A DNA stretch of 64,000 nucleotides from Mesotoga sp. Brook.08.105.5.1 (GCF_002752635.1 NZ_AYTW01000005.1:212858-276857); one strand, 5' to 3'; positions 39,516-48,810 are shown, counted from the first letter of the stretch. The notes: generated by a model from the sequence alone, not told the origin. Numbers and translations: made by a program.

Positions 39516-41891
39516 ATGGCTCAGAAGTTTGAGTTGCTTGAAAAGGCTGCTGTAGGAAGCGAGCGAAAGATTGAGATACCCGACAAACTGCCGGTTATAC
39601 CGACGAGAACAAACATGTTGGTATATCCTTCTTCAGTTATGCCGTTGTATGTTGGACGCGAGAAGTCTCTGGCGGCGCTGGAGGAGTCAATTGGCAAATT
39701 CAATCAGATGGTATTTCTCGTTTCTCAGAGGGACATTACTAAAGAAGAACCCGAGATCGAGGATCTATTCGAGATTGGAACGATAGCGAGAATAGTACAG
39801 CTGATGAAGATGCCCGATGGGAACTACAAGATTCTTGTTGAAGGCTTGACAAGAGCCAGGCTCTCTTCAGTGGAGGAAGGAGAGAGCACGTTTATCGTCG
39901 TTGCAGAGAAGCTGAAGTCCAAGGGTAGAAAAAGTAAGATGCTTCAGGCGCTGGTTCGAAGGGTGAAGGAACTTGCGCTGAGATATGTATCGATGAGCAG
40001 ACGTTTCCCCGACGAAGCGATAATGGCGCTGGAAGATACTTCCGATGCAGACAAGTTTGCAGATTTCGTTTCCTCAATGGTGCCCTTTTCTTTGGAAGAG
40101 AAACAACGTCTTCTCGAGGAAATTGAAGCGAAGGATCGTCTCAATACGCTAATGGAGTTACTAACGAGAGAGATAGAGATTCTCTCTCTAGAGGAAGAAC
40201 TAGACAAAAGGGTTAAACAGAAGATTGAGCAGGGGCAGAAGGAGTACTACCTGAGAGAAAAGATGAGAGCGATCCAGGAGGAGCTCGAGGGCGAAGAAGA
40301 CGAGGAAATCAAAGAGCTTAAAGAGATGGCCGAGTCCGGCGAGCTTCCTCAGGAGGTAAAGGAAAAGGCAGAGCAAGAGATCTCGAGACTGGAAAAGATG
40401 TCCCCATATTCTCCGGAAGCGACGGTTGTGAGAACCTATCTCGATTGGTTGTTGAACCTCCCTTGGCAGAAAGAGACAGATGATGAGATAGTGATCAAGG
40501 ACGTCAGAAAGACTCTTGATAACAATCATTATGGACTGGACGATGTGAAGGAAAGGATTCTTGAATTCCTGGCGGCCAGGAGGTTTTCGAAGAACCTGCG
40601 CACTCCGATTCTTTGCCTCGTTGGGCCTCCGGGTGTTGGGAAGACTTCACTTGGTCGGTCTGTTTCCGAGGCTATGGGAAGGAAGTTTGGTAGAATCTCG
40701 TTGGGAGGCATGAGAGACGAGGCAGAAATAAGGGGCCACAGACGTACTTATGTAGGAGCGCTTCCGGGCAGGATTATGCAGATGATCAGAAAGCTGAAGA
40801 CCAGAAATCCGGTAATCGTGCTTGATGAAGTCGACAAGATGGGAATCAGTTTTCAAGGAGACCCCGCTTCTGCTCTTCTCGAGGTCCTTGATCCCGAGCA
40901 GAACAACAGTTTTACCGATCATTTTCTGGAAGTGCCTTTTGACCTTTCCAGAGTCCTGTTCATTACCACGGCAAACGTTCTCTATTCGATCCCTGCCGCT
41001 CTGAAAGACAGGATGGAGATTATCGAGATTCCAGGCTATACGGAGTCTGAGAAGTATCACATAGCCAGGGAGCATATATTGCCGAAGCTTCTCGATGAAT
41101 ACAACATGAAGGCCGGTAGACTCAAAATAACACCGGCCGCAACAAGAGACGTAATTAGAGACTACACAAGAGAAGCCGGAGTTAGGGAACTCGATAGAAA
41201 TCTGGCGAAAATCATCAGAAAGGCCACCCTGAAAATAGCTGAGGGCGCTGATTCAATCTCGGTCGGTGTCAATGAACTGGGAGAGTATCTTGGAGCACCT
41301 CTATTCAAAGAGAGTGATTTCAGGAAGCATCCAGAGGTCGGCGTGGTGACTGGACTGGCCTGGACATCGGTTGGGGGAGAAATCATGTACATTGAAGTCC
41401 TGCCCGTTTCCGGGAAAGGAAAGACTATCATAACAGGTCAGCTGGGCGATGTTATGAAGGAATCGGCACAGATCGCGGCGTCGCTTGCCAGAAAGCTTTG
41501 TGGAGATGAGAAGTTCAACGAGATCTTCGAGAAGAAGGACTTCCATATCCACGTTCCCGAAGGGGCCGTTCCCAAGGATGGACCCAGTGCCGGGATTACT
41601 CTCACGACGGCGATTGTCTCGGCCGTCACCGGAAGAAAAGTGAGAAACGACATTGCAATGACTGGGGAGATAACTCTTAGAGGGAAGGTACTGCCCATTG
41701 GTGGTTTGAAAGAAAAGCTGATGGCAGCTTACCGTGCCAGAATGAAGAAGGTTCTGATTCCTCTTGCAAACAAGAGAGATCTCGATAAAGTCCCCGAAGA
41801 AATAAAGTCGAAACTGGAATTCGTCTTTGTTGAGAATATAAGCGAAGTACTAGAGGAGGCTTTGATTCAAGGTGATGGTGAAGAGTGCTGA
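39516..41891 (+). CDS. lon: ATP-dependent protease Lon
   Basis: 791 aa. N-terminal substrate domain ([19 protein letters not shown]), coiled-coil around residues 190-280, AAA+ domain with [11 protein letters not shown] near 370 and VLDEVDKM near 435, and the Ser-Lys protease domain with KDGPSAGIT near 688 and the catalytic Lys about 45 residues later. Degrades misfolded and regulatory proteins in the cytoplasm. RBS GAAGGAAGGTG. Overlaps engB by about 20 bases. Confidence 0.97.
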   Translation: MAQKFELLEKAAVGSERKIEIPDKLPVIPTRTNMLVYPSSVMPLYVGREKSLAALEESIGKFNQMVFLVSQRDITKEEPEIEDLFEIGTIARIVQLMKMPDGNYKILVEGLTRARLSSVEEGESTFIVVAEKLKSKGRKSKMLQALVRRVKELALRYVSMSRRFPDEAIMALEDTSDADKFADFVSSMVPFSLEEKQRLLEEIEAKDRLNTLMELLTREIEILSLEEELDKRVKQKIEQGQKEYYLREKMRAIQEELEGEEDEEIKELKEMAESGELPQEVKEKAEQEISRLEKMSPYSPEATVVRTYLDWLLNLPWQKETDDEIVIKDVRKTLDNNHYGLDDVKERILEFLAARRFSKNLRTPILCLVGPPGVGKTSLGRSVSEAMGRKFGRISLGGMRDEAEIRGHRRTYVGALPGRIMQMIRKLKTRNPVIVLDEVDKMGISFQGDPASALLEVLDPEQNNSFTDHFLEVPFDLSRVLFITTANVLYSIPAALKDRMEIIEIPGYTESEKYHIAREHILPKLLDEYNMKAGRLKITPAATRDVIRDYTREAGVRELDRNLAKIIRKATLKIAEGADSISVGVNELGEYLGAPLFKESDFRKHPEVGVVTGLAWTSVGGEIMYIEVLPVSGKGKTIITGQLGDVMKESAQIAASLARKLCGDEKFNEIFEKKDFHIHVPEGAVPKDGPSAGITLTTAIVSAVTGRKVRNDIAMTGEITLRGKVLPIGGLKEKLMAAYRARMKKVLIPLANKRDLDKVPEEIKSKLEFVFVENISEVLEEALIQGDGEEC

Positions 41892-42444
41892 ACTTGTCCG
41901 AACTGTATACACGAAAGGCGAATATCCCCCTCCATTAAGGAGGGAGATAGCCTTCGCAGGAAGGTCAAATGTCGGCAAGTCTTCTTTGTTGAACGCTTTG
42001 TTTGGAAGGAAACTTGCGAAGACAAGTTCGACTCCTGGAAAGACAAGATCGATAAATTTCTATGGAGTAAACGGAGAGATCTATTTCGTTGATCTGCCCG
42101 GTTATGGATATGCAAAGGCCTCTATGTCGGAAAGAGAGAAGTGGCAGAGGCTGATTACCGACTATTTCGAATCGAGAGAAGACCTCTCTCTCGTTGTTAT
42201 GCTCGTTGACATAAGGCACCCGTTGCAGCCGGCAGACGAGCAGATGCTTGAGTGGCTTACGCACTATTCCATCCCTTTTGTCTTGGTTCTGACAAAGGCC
42301 GACAAACTATCGAAGAATCGCCAGCTCCAGATGAAAAGATCGATAACCGAGGAAGTTACCTTTTGGGGAAAACCTCCGGTATTTGCAGTTTCTTCAGAGA
42401 AACGGCAGGGAACCGAAGAGCTTCTAGGAGTTCTGATTCAGTAG
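41872..42444 (+). CDS. engB: Ribosome biogenesis GTPase YsxC/EngB
   Basis: 190 aa. G1 GRSNVGKSS near residue 31, G2 STPGKT, G3 DLPGYGYAK, G4 TKADK. Needed for large-subunit assembly. The lon-engB order is conserved in many bacteria. GTG 41872 or ATG 41875 can serve as start; AGAGGAGG at 41852-41859 is a little far, so the exact start is uncertain. Confidence 0.95.
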   Translation: MMVKSAELVRTVYTKGEYPPPLRREIAFAGRSNVGKSSLLNALFGRKLAKTSSTPGKTRSINFYGVNGEIYFVDLPGYGYAKASMSEREKWQRLITDYFESREDLSLVVMLVDIRHPLQPADEQMLEWLTHYSIPFVLVLTKADKLSKNRQLQMKRSITEEVTFWGKPPVFAVSSEKRQGTEELLGVLIQ

Positions 42445-42467
42445 TTGCCGTGAGCTATTATCGAAAA

Positions 42468-42808
42468 TCAGATGTGTCTTCTTGATAGATTCTCTTTCAT
42501 CGACCTGAGTCTGCCGAGTGCCGATCTGTGGTGTGGATAGGCTGATGCTCGTTCTTTAAGGGCATCGCAAGGGAACTCTGCACATTCATAACAGTGACTC
42601 AGGCTTCGTTTTGCTACACAACAATCAAAAATGTTGCAGCTTTCTGTCCAGCGGTAAGATCCTTCACCCGCTTGGCAGCCGCTGCATCTAACTAGTGCCG
42701 AATCTACATTTCTGCTTCTCCAATAGCTCAGCTTTTCTTCGGTCCGAAGAAGATAGCATATCTAGAGCATTCGATACCACATGGAGCAATTATCGGCGAT
42801 TTCGCTAT
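42468..42808 (-). pseudogene. Broken DUF3795-type Cys-rich protein gene (start lost, frameshift)
   Basis: This fills the 396-base gap before the GH1 gene. Reading the minus strand from 42808, after AAGGAGTG there is an ATA where a start should be; the frame gives IIAPCGIECSRYAIFFGPKK and then a stop. One base away the next frame continues TEEKLSYWRSRNVDSALVRC, SGCQAGEGSYRW, CNIFDCC and CYECAEFPCD to a TGA at 42470-42468. The Cys pattern (PCGIxC, CxxC, CYECAEFPC) is that of DUF3795 zinc-type proteins. One indel near 42735-42750 and an ATG-to-ATA change would explain it. Confidence 0.75.
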
Positions 42809-42840
42809 GGCAACACTCCTTTTAGCTTTCTGCGTTGGTA

Positions 42841-44082
42841 CTATTTCAGACTGTCCCTGATGAAATCTCTGAATTTTGCAACGCTCTCTCTAGGCCTTAA
42901 TTCGAGACTCTCTTGAACCGTTTCGTAGAGTCCGAACTTCATTGAGTAGCCTTCTTTCCATTCGAAATTGTCCATAAGTGACCAGTACAGATAACCGAAT
43001 ACACGGGCTCCCTTATCCATAGCGTTTCTTAGTCCTGACAAAGCTTTCTCGATATACTCCCATCGTCGTGCGTCCGATTTGTCGGCAATTCCATTCTCAG
43101 TGATCATTATCGGCAGTCGATACCTCTTATATGCCTTCAGAACAACCTCTTCAATCCCCTGCGGGAAGAACTCATACCCCATTTCCGTTTTCTCAAATTC
43201 ATTACCCGCTGCGATTTCAGGGAGGGGCTTCGAGTACTTGGCGAAGATTCGCGTGTAGTAATTGATGCCCAGGAAATCGAGCTTTGATTCTATCTCAGGC
43301 ACCGCTTCTCCTTCGCCGAGAGGCTTAACTATACTGCCCTTCATCAGACTATCAAGATAACTGTAGTTGTAGACTCTGTCCAGATAATTTGCTACCAGCC
43401 TGTCTCCTGGATGGAACTTTCTGAGAGGGAAGAAAGGCATCATATTAACAGCTACCCCTACCATCGCCGTTGGATTCGACTCCCTTATTACGTCATATGC
43501 CTCGCTGTGGACATAGAGAAGATTAGCGAGGACTTTCATAGCCCTTCCCATATCCTTGACTTCCGGCGGCCATTCTCCCGTCAAATAGCCCATGACTGCG
43601 TAGACGTTCGGTTCGTTCACAGTGACCCAGTAGTGAATGAATTCGCCCATAGACTCGACGATTCTCGAGACGAAACGACGAAAGTAACGCAGGTTCTCCT
43701 TATTCTCCCAGCCTCCCATCTCCGAGAACCATTGAGGAAGAACGAAATGGTTGAGAGTAAGAATGGGCTGGATTCCGTTCTCAGTAAGCGCCTTGGAGAA
43801 ATCTCTGTATCTCTCTAGTACACTGTCATCAAATCTGTTGATTTTTGGTTCAATTCTCGCCCACTCAACCGAGAATCTGTAGGCCTTTACACCCAAAGCC
43901 TTAACAGCCTCCAGATCCCTGTCGAGATTCTCCCAGCTACCACAAGCTATGTCGGAAGTGTCGCCATTCTTGACCTTTCCCTGATGTTCCCATTTGTACC
44001 AATCAGAAAAGACATTGCTTCCTTCTATTTGATGACCGGCCGTTGCGACACCCCATATGAACCCGTCTGGAAATGAAAGCAT
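42841..44082 (-). CDS. Glycoside hydrolase family 1 (beta-glucosidase-like)
   Basis: 413 aa from ATG 44082, GGGAGGG 7 bases upstream. N-terminal FIWGVATAGHQIEG, acid/base Glu in TVNEPNVYAV near residue 155 and nucleophile Glu in ITENGIAD near 328 are intact. Hydrolyses beta-glycosides such as cellobiose; at 413 aa it is somewhat shorter than the typical 440-450. It is divergent from the sugar kinase gene, fitting a beta-glycoside use unit. Confidence 0.92.
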   Translation of the reverse strand: MLSFPDGFIWGVATAGHQIEGSNVFSDWYKWEHQGKVKNGDTSDIACGSWENLDRDLEAVKALGVKAYRFSVEWARIEPKINRFDDSVLERYRDFSKALTENGIQPILTLNHFVLPQWFSEMGGWENKENLRYFRRFVSRIVESMGEFIHYWVTVNEPNVYAVMGYLTGEWPPEVKDMGRAMKVLANLLYVHSEAYDVIRESNPTAMVGVAVNMMPFFPLRKFHPGDRLVANYLDRVYNYSYLDSLMKGSIVKPLGEGEAVPEIESKLDFLGINYYTRIFAKYSKPLPEIAAGNEFEKTEMGYEFFPQGIEEVVLKAYKRYRLPIMITENGIADKSDARRWEYIEKALSGLRNAMDKGARVFGYLYWSLMDNFEWKEGYSMKFGLYETVQESLELRPRESVAKFRDFIRDSLK

Positions 44083-44181
44083 AGGCGAACCCTCCCACGT
44101 CATTTTTTTGTACGCTCATAAACAATTATAATCGTGAAAGGAAGCAAAAGCCAAAATTACCTAAAGAGTTGAGGTTAGAAT

Positions 44182-45039
44182 ATGAGATTATCTGTGGTTG
44201 GCAATGTGAATATAGATCTCAGCGCCTTCATCAACGAAAGTAAAAATGTTGAAGAGAACAGGATTAAGGAAATGATGTTCACTATCGGAGGAAGTGCGGC
44301 AAACACGGCAATCATGTTGAGTAGGTTGAGAAAGAACGTGTTTTTGCAGGGTGCAGTGGGGACTGATCGGTTCGGCGACATGGCAATAGAGGCTTTGACA
44401 AGAGAAGGGGTGGATATTCGGTATCTAGCTCGAATAGAAGGAAAGACGGGATTCTGTTTCTCCGCAGTTTCTACAGACGGCCAAAGACACCTGTTCACAT
44501 ACAGGGGTGTTAATGAAGTCAATTATCCTGTTGATGTATCCTCTGACTTCTACCATTTTGGGGGGATAGCCCCCGATCAAGTTATCAATCTCTTGAAGGA
44601 GATCCGTGAGCCGAGGTTTTCTTATAACCCGGGAGGGATAGTGACCTTTGAAAGAGGTGCAGAAGTTGCTGATCTTGCTGCGCAATGCGAAGTGCTTCTT
44701 GTTAACAAGAGCGAATGGCTACATCTTAGAGGCTTTTTGAAGACTGAGCCAAAAGTTGTTGTGGTTACTCTTGGAGCGGAGGGAGCAAAGATCAGTGACG
44801 GGAAACGCGTAGACGCCTTTCCCACAGAGGTAGTAGATACAACGGGAGCGGGAGACTCTTTCAACGCAGGATTCTTGCATGCATATCTTTCCGGTAGGAC
44901 GGAAACAGAATGCTTGAAGACAGGAAATTTGCTTGCATCTATGGTTGTTGCCAGACCTGGAGCTAGTCCATTCTTTTCGTATTCGGATATACAACGATTA
45001 GCTAGTAAATATAACATTGTAGTCGATATGCTAGTATAA
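44182..45039 (+). CDS. PfkB-family (ribokinase-like) sugar kinase
   Basis: 285 aa. N-terminal VVGNVNIDL, TIGGSAANTAIMLSRL near residue 33, and the catalytic DTTGAGDSFNAGFLHA near 219 with the active-site Asp. The substrate is unknown; a hexose or nucleoside is likely. Divergent from the GH1 gene with TATAAT at about 44127-44132. The last 14 codons are unusually AT-rich and the stop overlaps a 13-bp repeat found again at 47267. Confidence 0.9.
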   Translation: MRLSVVGNVNIDLSAFINESKNVEENRIKEMMFTIGGSAANTAIMLSRLRKNVFLQGAVGTDRFGDMAIEALTREGVDIRYLARIEGKTGFCFSAVSTDGQRHLFTYRGVNEVNYPVDVSSDFYHFGGIAPDQVINLLKEIREPRFSYNPGGIVTFERGAEVADLAAQCEVLLVNKSEWLHLRGFLKTEPKVVVVTLGAEGAKISDGKRVDAFPTEVVDTTGAGDSFNAGFLHAYLSGRTETECLKTGNLLASMVVARPGASPFFSYSDIQRLASKYNIVVDMLV

Positions 45040-45212
45040 TACCGTATACGCGTTGTTAATAGTGCCTTGCAACGTTTGATTTATGTAATAAAGTATAGCA
45101 ATATACAGCTCTCTATAAGTAGTATATATTTGCATACAAATTTAGAACATGTATATATAAACAATGTAACTCGTGATTGTTTTTGTGTTAGTATAATGTA
45201 AGAGGTGATACT
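45040..45212. other. AT-rich intergenic segment with TAGTATA repeats
   Basis: No gene is seen. The heptamer TAGTATA occurs at 45032, 45120 and 45189 (and again at 47204 and 47273). A 17-bp sequence at 45120-45136 recurs exactly in the 3' end of the recombinase gene at 47204-47220. TATAAT at 45192-45197 is a -10 candidate for the 313-aa gene. Confidence 0.6.
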
Positions 45213-46154
45213 ATGCCAGCACAGATTGCATCTGTCGATGTTGTGAGGATACTTGGCAAGCTCAGTGATGAAGGTGGAGAGCATTCAAGTAGGAGCAGGT
45301 TCATTAGAGAGTTCCTTTCGAAATACAAGACACCGGAGATGGTAATTAGTGATATTGACGGGCTGCTGGAAGCCTACCCCACATTCAAAGGCGATTCTGA
45401 GAGTCTTGGGAGAGCGTTTGCAGATCTGGTCAACAGACTGGCCGAGATCTCCGGCTTTTCTGTGGATTACGTCAAATACTCAGGCAGAGAGAAGATCACG
45501 GGTATCTGGAAGGTCGGGGAGGATATACAGATAAGAGTAGCCGCCATCATCTGCGCCAGCTTCGAAGAAGCAAAGGGTGTAGCCAGAAATGCGCTGCTCA
45601 TACTGCCTGAGGCTATCGACCTGGGTAGGCCCTTCGTGACTGTGGGACGCCTGGGAATGTTGTTCGCGATGATAGAGCAGATTGAGCTTCCTGTAAGTTC
45701 GGTAGCCTCGATTCTTGTAACTGACGATGACTACGACAAAAGGATATCTTCGTTTATGGAGCTGATGCTTCTTGCCTTCAAAAAGGAACTCGCTCGAAAG
45801 CCGCAAGTCTCTCTTCAGAAGGAGTGGACAAAAGAGGAACTGGAAGACTTCATTATGAACAGATTGAAACTTCCTACAGTTGGCATGTTGTTCTCCTTGC
45901 TCGATTCTCCGATGGTCGGAGACGATCTGGTGGGGAAAATAAACGAGTTTCTGGAGATGAACGAGAGCGAACTGGTCAAAGGACCAATGGCGTTGGGCGC
46001 TATAATGGGAGCTCTTTCAAAACACTACTCGGGAATCAAGGAAGAGCTTGTGGTGCGAGAGGGAAAGAGGTATAGACTTGCAGATAAATACAGAGCTATA
46101 ATATCGGAAATCAGAGCGCGCTTTGAGAGAGCATTACAGACAAATGCTCGTTAA
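45213..46154 (+). CDS. Hypothetical helical protein next to a Xer recombinase
   Basis: 313 aa, not recognised. RBS AGAGGTGAT before ATG 45213. It is mostly helical: residues 1-80 (ILGKLSDEGGEHSSRSRFIREFL), a middle IRVAAIICASFEEAKGVARNALL and GRLGMLFAMIEQIELPVSSVASI, and a C-terminal part (LGAIMGALSKHYSGIKEELVVREGKRYRLADKY) that could be a winged helix. No signal peptide or membrane span. Composition is normal for the window, unlike its AT-rich flanks. It sits directly before the dif-like palindrome and xer gene, so a regulator or partner of the recombinase is possible. Confidence 0.7.
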   Translation: MPAQIASVDVVRILGKLSDEGGEHSSRSRFIREFLSKYKTPEMVISDIDGLLEAYPTFKGDSESLGRAFADLVNRLAEISGFSVDYVKYSGREKITGIWKVGEDIQIRVAAIICASFEEAKGVARNALLILPEAIDLGRPFVTVGRLGMLFAMIEQIELPVSSVASILVTDDDYDKRISSFMELMLLAFKKELARKPQVSLQKEWTKEELEDFIMNRLKLPTVGMLFSLLDSPMVGDDLVGKINEFLEMNESELVKGPMALGAIMGALSKHYSGIKEELVVREGKRYRLADKYRAIISEIRARFERALQTNAR

Positions 46155-46301
46155 ACGGCTCATAGCGCTCGTTTCTTGCTGTTTGGATAGTACAAGATGC
46201 ATCCTGTCAAAAAAATGCGTTACAGGGCAATATACGAGATGTAATTCTATAATGCGCATTTGATAAGACTTACAGAACACGGTATAGAGAATGGGCTGTG
46301 T

Positions 46302-46307
46302 TATAAT
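46302..46307 (+). promoter_or_regulatory. -10 element upstream of the Xer recombinase
   Basis: TATAAT at 46302-46307. The transcription start would fall at about 46314, just before the palindrome, so a protein bound there would block or modulate this promoter. No consensus -35. Confidence 0.45.
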
Positions 46308-46314
46308 ACAATAT

Positions 46315-46342
46315 ATGAGTCATAATGACTATTATGACTCAT
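46315..46342. other. 28-bp perfect 12-4-12 palindrome resembling a dif recombination site
   Basis: Arms ATGAGTCATAAT (46315-46326) and ATTATGACTCAT (46331-46342) are exact inverted repeats around GACT. Written as 11-6-11 it has the dif layout, and the core CATAATG-NN-TATTATG equals the core of E. coli dif. It lies 25 bases before the preferred start of a Xer-type recombinase gene. It may be a Xer site, an autoregulatory operator or an mRNA hairpin. Confidence 0.6.
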
Positions 46343-46367
46343 AATGTATGACAATTTGGGGGTATGT

Positions 46368-47267
46368 ATGGAGTTTGTCGAAGCCGTCGAGAGATTCAAG
46401 GACAATATGGAATATGTTAGGAATATGTCATTCAATACTATCGCAGCATATCTTTCGGATCTTCACCACTTTCAGTTGTTTCTAGAGAGTCATAATACCG
46501 ATTTTAAAGAGGTGAAGAGAAGAGACATCGAACTTTTCGTGAAGGAGTATTCTCAGGGGAAGTACTCCAGGAAGAGGCCTTCAGCAACTACCGTCTCGAG
46601 GAACCTCTCAACTATTAGGTCATTCTATACATTTCTTTATATAAGCGGTACGGTTGGCAAGGTCCCTACGGAGCTCATAAAGAACCCTAAGACGAGACGC
46701 AGGATCCCCGACTACATAAGTCATGATGAGGTAATGAAGATCATATCGTCTTTCAAGGAAACCAATCTTGGCAAGAGAAACAAGGCTATTGTGGCGGTGA
46801 TGTACTTCTGTGGACTGAGAGTCAGCGAAGTATGCAAACTAAGACTCGGTGATCTTAGGATGGGTAATTCGCCAGCTGTAAGAATACTGAGCGGAAAGGG
46901 AAATAGAGACAGGGAGGTTCCTCTGAACGATCAGGTCCTTGCCATAATTAAGGATTACCTCCAGATAAGGAAGGATTTCCCCCTCAGCGAGTATGAGGAT
47001 CATGTCTTTATCGGGACCCGTGGGGAGCCGATGGCGAGGAACGTTATTCCAAAAGTACTGAATACACAAATAAAACTTGTATATCCAGAGAAACGAGTAA
47101 CTCCGCATATATTCAGACATAGTTTTGCTACACAACTTCTACAAAAAGGAGCAAGCATAAAAACAGTACAGGAATTACTTGGCCATGCTAATCTTTCTAC
47201 AACTAGTATATATTTGCATATAACCGACAGAGAAAAGAGAGCGGCTGTACAATTGCTTTCTGATTAA
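46368..47267 (+). CDS. Tyrosine recombinase, XerC/XerD/XerA type
   Basis: 299 aa from ATG 46368 behind GGGGG (46356-46360); an in-frame ATG at 46344 lies next to the palindrome and lacks a site. N-terminal SAM-like core-binding domain (residues 1-100), catalytic domain with Arg in GLRVSEVCKL, Lys in SGKGNRDREVPL, HIFRHSFAT (HxxR), LGHANLSTT and the Tyr in TSIYLHIT. Normal length for Xer. The last about 65 codons (from about 47060) are AT-rich (ACA, ATA, CAA, AAA) unlike the rest. Likely the chromosome-dimer recombinase, or an integrase of a small element. Confidence 0.9.
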   Translation: MEFVEAVERFKDNMEYVRNMSFNTIAAYLSDLHHFQLFLESHNTDFKEVKRRDIELFVKEYSQGKYSRKRPSATTVSRNLSTIRSFYTFLYISGTVGKVPTELIKNPKTRRRIPDYISHDEVMKIISSFKETNLGKRNKAIVAVMYFCGLRVSEVCKLRLGDLRMGNSPAVRILSGKGNRDREVPLNDQVLAIIKDYLQIRKDFPLSEYEDHVFIGTRGEPMARNVIPKVLNTQIKLVYPEKRVTPHIFRHSFATQLLQKGASIKTVQELLGHANLSTTSIYLHITDREKRAAVQLLSD

Positions 47268-47293
47268 TATGCTAGTATAGATTGCGGAGCCTT

Positions 47294-48049
47294 ATGATGA
47301 TAGATATTCACAATCATACAATTTTTTCAGACGGAAGGAATACGGTCGAGGAAGTTATTCAGTCGGCTTCACTCAAAGGGCTTCATGTCGTCGGCATATC
47401 AGATCACTTCGACCCTTACGTCTCTCAGGAAGTCTGCTTGCAGCCCGAAGAAACGGGGGGCTATCTGAAGGAGATCAAGAGCTTTGAGGGGAAGTTTCCC
47501 ATCAAGATACTTGCCGGGCTTGAACTGGGTCTTCAGTCCCAGGGTATTCTCTTGCCTTTTGAGGAGATGGATTTCTTCATCTACTCAGTCCACACGGTTC
47601 CGGGAAGGCCAGATCTGAAGACTCTTGAAGACCCTTGGGATATCTACCTTCGCGAGGCGACTCTAGCAGTTGATTTGATCGAGAAACCGGGTTTTCTTGG
47701 CCATCTCGATTTCCTCAGAAGGCATATTCCTTACGCAAAGCCTCCTAGATCCGGACCGCAGATGGATCAGCTGCTTATGAAGCTGGTATCCTGTCATGTG
47801 GGGCTTGAAGTCAATACTTCGGGCTGGATGTACGGAATCGGAGACCCTACCCCTCAATCATGGGTGATAGAGAGATACCTCGAACTCGGAGGACGTCTAC
47901 TGACTATAGGTTCTGACTCTCATAGAGCATATCAGGTGGGGAGCTACAATTCACAGGCCGTTTCTCTTCTATGTAAGCTTGGAGTTAAAGAGGTATTCTA
48001 CTGTGAGAAAGGTAGTTACGTTTCCCACTCGATTGCGGAGGCGAGATGA
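47294..48049 (+). CDS. PHP-domain phosphoesterase (histidinol-phosphatase-like), copy 1
   Basis: 251 aa from ATG 47294 (or 47297), behind GCGGAG. Metal-binding motifs are DIHNHTIFSDG, GISDHFD, GLELGLQ, SVHTVPG, GHLDFLRR and GSDSHRAYQVG, giving a complete PHP site. It may hydrolyse a phosphomonoester; with no his operon nearby the substrate is open. A close paralogue is encoded on the other strand at 51772-52524. ATGA overlap with the next gene. Confidence 0.88.
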   Translation: MMIDIHNHTIFSDGRNTVEEVIQSASLKGLHVVGISDHFDPYVSQEVCLQPEETGGYLKEIKSFEGKFPIKILAGLELGLQSQGILLPFEEMDFFIYSVHTVPGRPDLKTLEDPWDIYLREATLAVDLIEKPGFLGHLDFLRRHIPYAKPPRSGPQMDQLLMKLVSCHVGLEVNTSGWMYGIGDPTPQSWVIERYLELGGRLLTIGSDSHRAYQVGSYNSQAVSLLCKLGVKEVFYCEKGSYVSHSIAEAR

Positions 48050-48744
48050 GCGAAAGACAGTTCATGGGATTTTCAGGTGAGACTATTTCATTTCTCATGG
48101 ATCTCGGGATGAACAACAACCGTTCCTGGATGGATAAAAACCGTGATCGGTATCGCGTGTGCTTGCTTGAACCCTTCAAGGCACTTGTAAGTGAACTTGC
48201 GCCCTTCATGGAAAGGCTTGATCCCTTTATGGAAGTGAGACCTCAGGTTGGAAAGACCATAAGCAGAATAAGTCGGGATGCAAGGCGCAACAAGGGAAAG
48301 CCTCCCTACAGAACCAATATGTGGTTCACTTTCAGGGTGCCAGGGCCCGACTGGAAGGACTCTCCCGGATACTTTTTTGAGCTCTTTCCCGACAGATACC
48401 GTTACGGTATGGGATTCTACTTCCCATCTCGAGAGACTATGAGTAAGATCCATGAAGAAATAGCGAAGAATCCATCGAGGTTTACAGAAAAGACTCGTAT
48501 TCTGAGAGAGAGCGATTTCTCGGTTTTCGGAGAGAAGTACAAGAGAAGACGGAAGAGAGAAGGAGTGTCCGAAGAGCTGCTCGAATGGTTTCAATATAGA
48601 GACTTCTACATCGCTGCCAACCGGGAGATAGACGACATTCTAATGACTTCAGCCTTAGTTGATCATCTGAAGATAAAATTCTCTTCACTTTCGGAGCTGT
48701 ACGAATACTTCTGGGAGCTTAAGATGAAAGCAAGCGAGGATTAG
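48046..48744 (+). CDS. DUF2461 family protein
   Basis: 232 aa. The family signature NNNRSWMDKNRDRY near residue 23, the RPQVGKTISRISRDARRNKGKPPYRTNMWFTF-type segment around 64-94 and PGYFFEL are present. Function of the family is unknown. It overlaps the PHP gene by 4 bases. Its last 57 codons are copied in the tandem repeat that follows. Confidence 0.88.
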   Translation: MSERQFMGFSGETISFLMDLGMNNNRSWMDKNRDRYRVCLLEPFKALVSELAPFMERLDPFMEVRPQVGKTISRISRDARRNKGKPPYRTNMWFTFRVPGPDWKDSPGYFFELFPDRYRYGMGFYFPSRETMSKIHEEIAKNPSRFTEKTRILRESDFSVFGEKYKRRRKREGVSEELLEWFQYRDFYIAANREIDDILMTSALVDHLKIKFSSLSELYEYFWELKMKASED

Positions 48745-48810
48745 CAGTCGGTAAATGGATCTACAGGTTTTTACAGAGGTGATCAGAGATCCTTTTTGAC
48801 GCAATACCAT
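48573..48810. repeat. 238-bp tandem direct repeat, copy 1
   Basis: Runs from inside the DUF2461 gene to a remnant of the wecB 3' end (48761-48810). It is about 97% identical to copy 2, with roughly six base differences. Includes the live end and stop of DUF2461. Confidence 0.97.

Noticed and set aside
46315..46342. Firm call that the replication terminus lies here
   Set aside because: The dif-like site alone is not enough; rpoBC is near and gene strand bias does not switch across the site.
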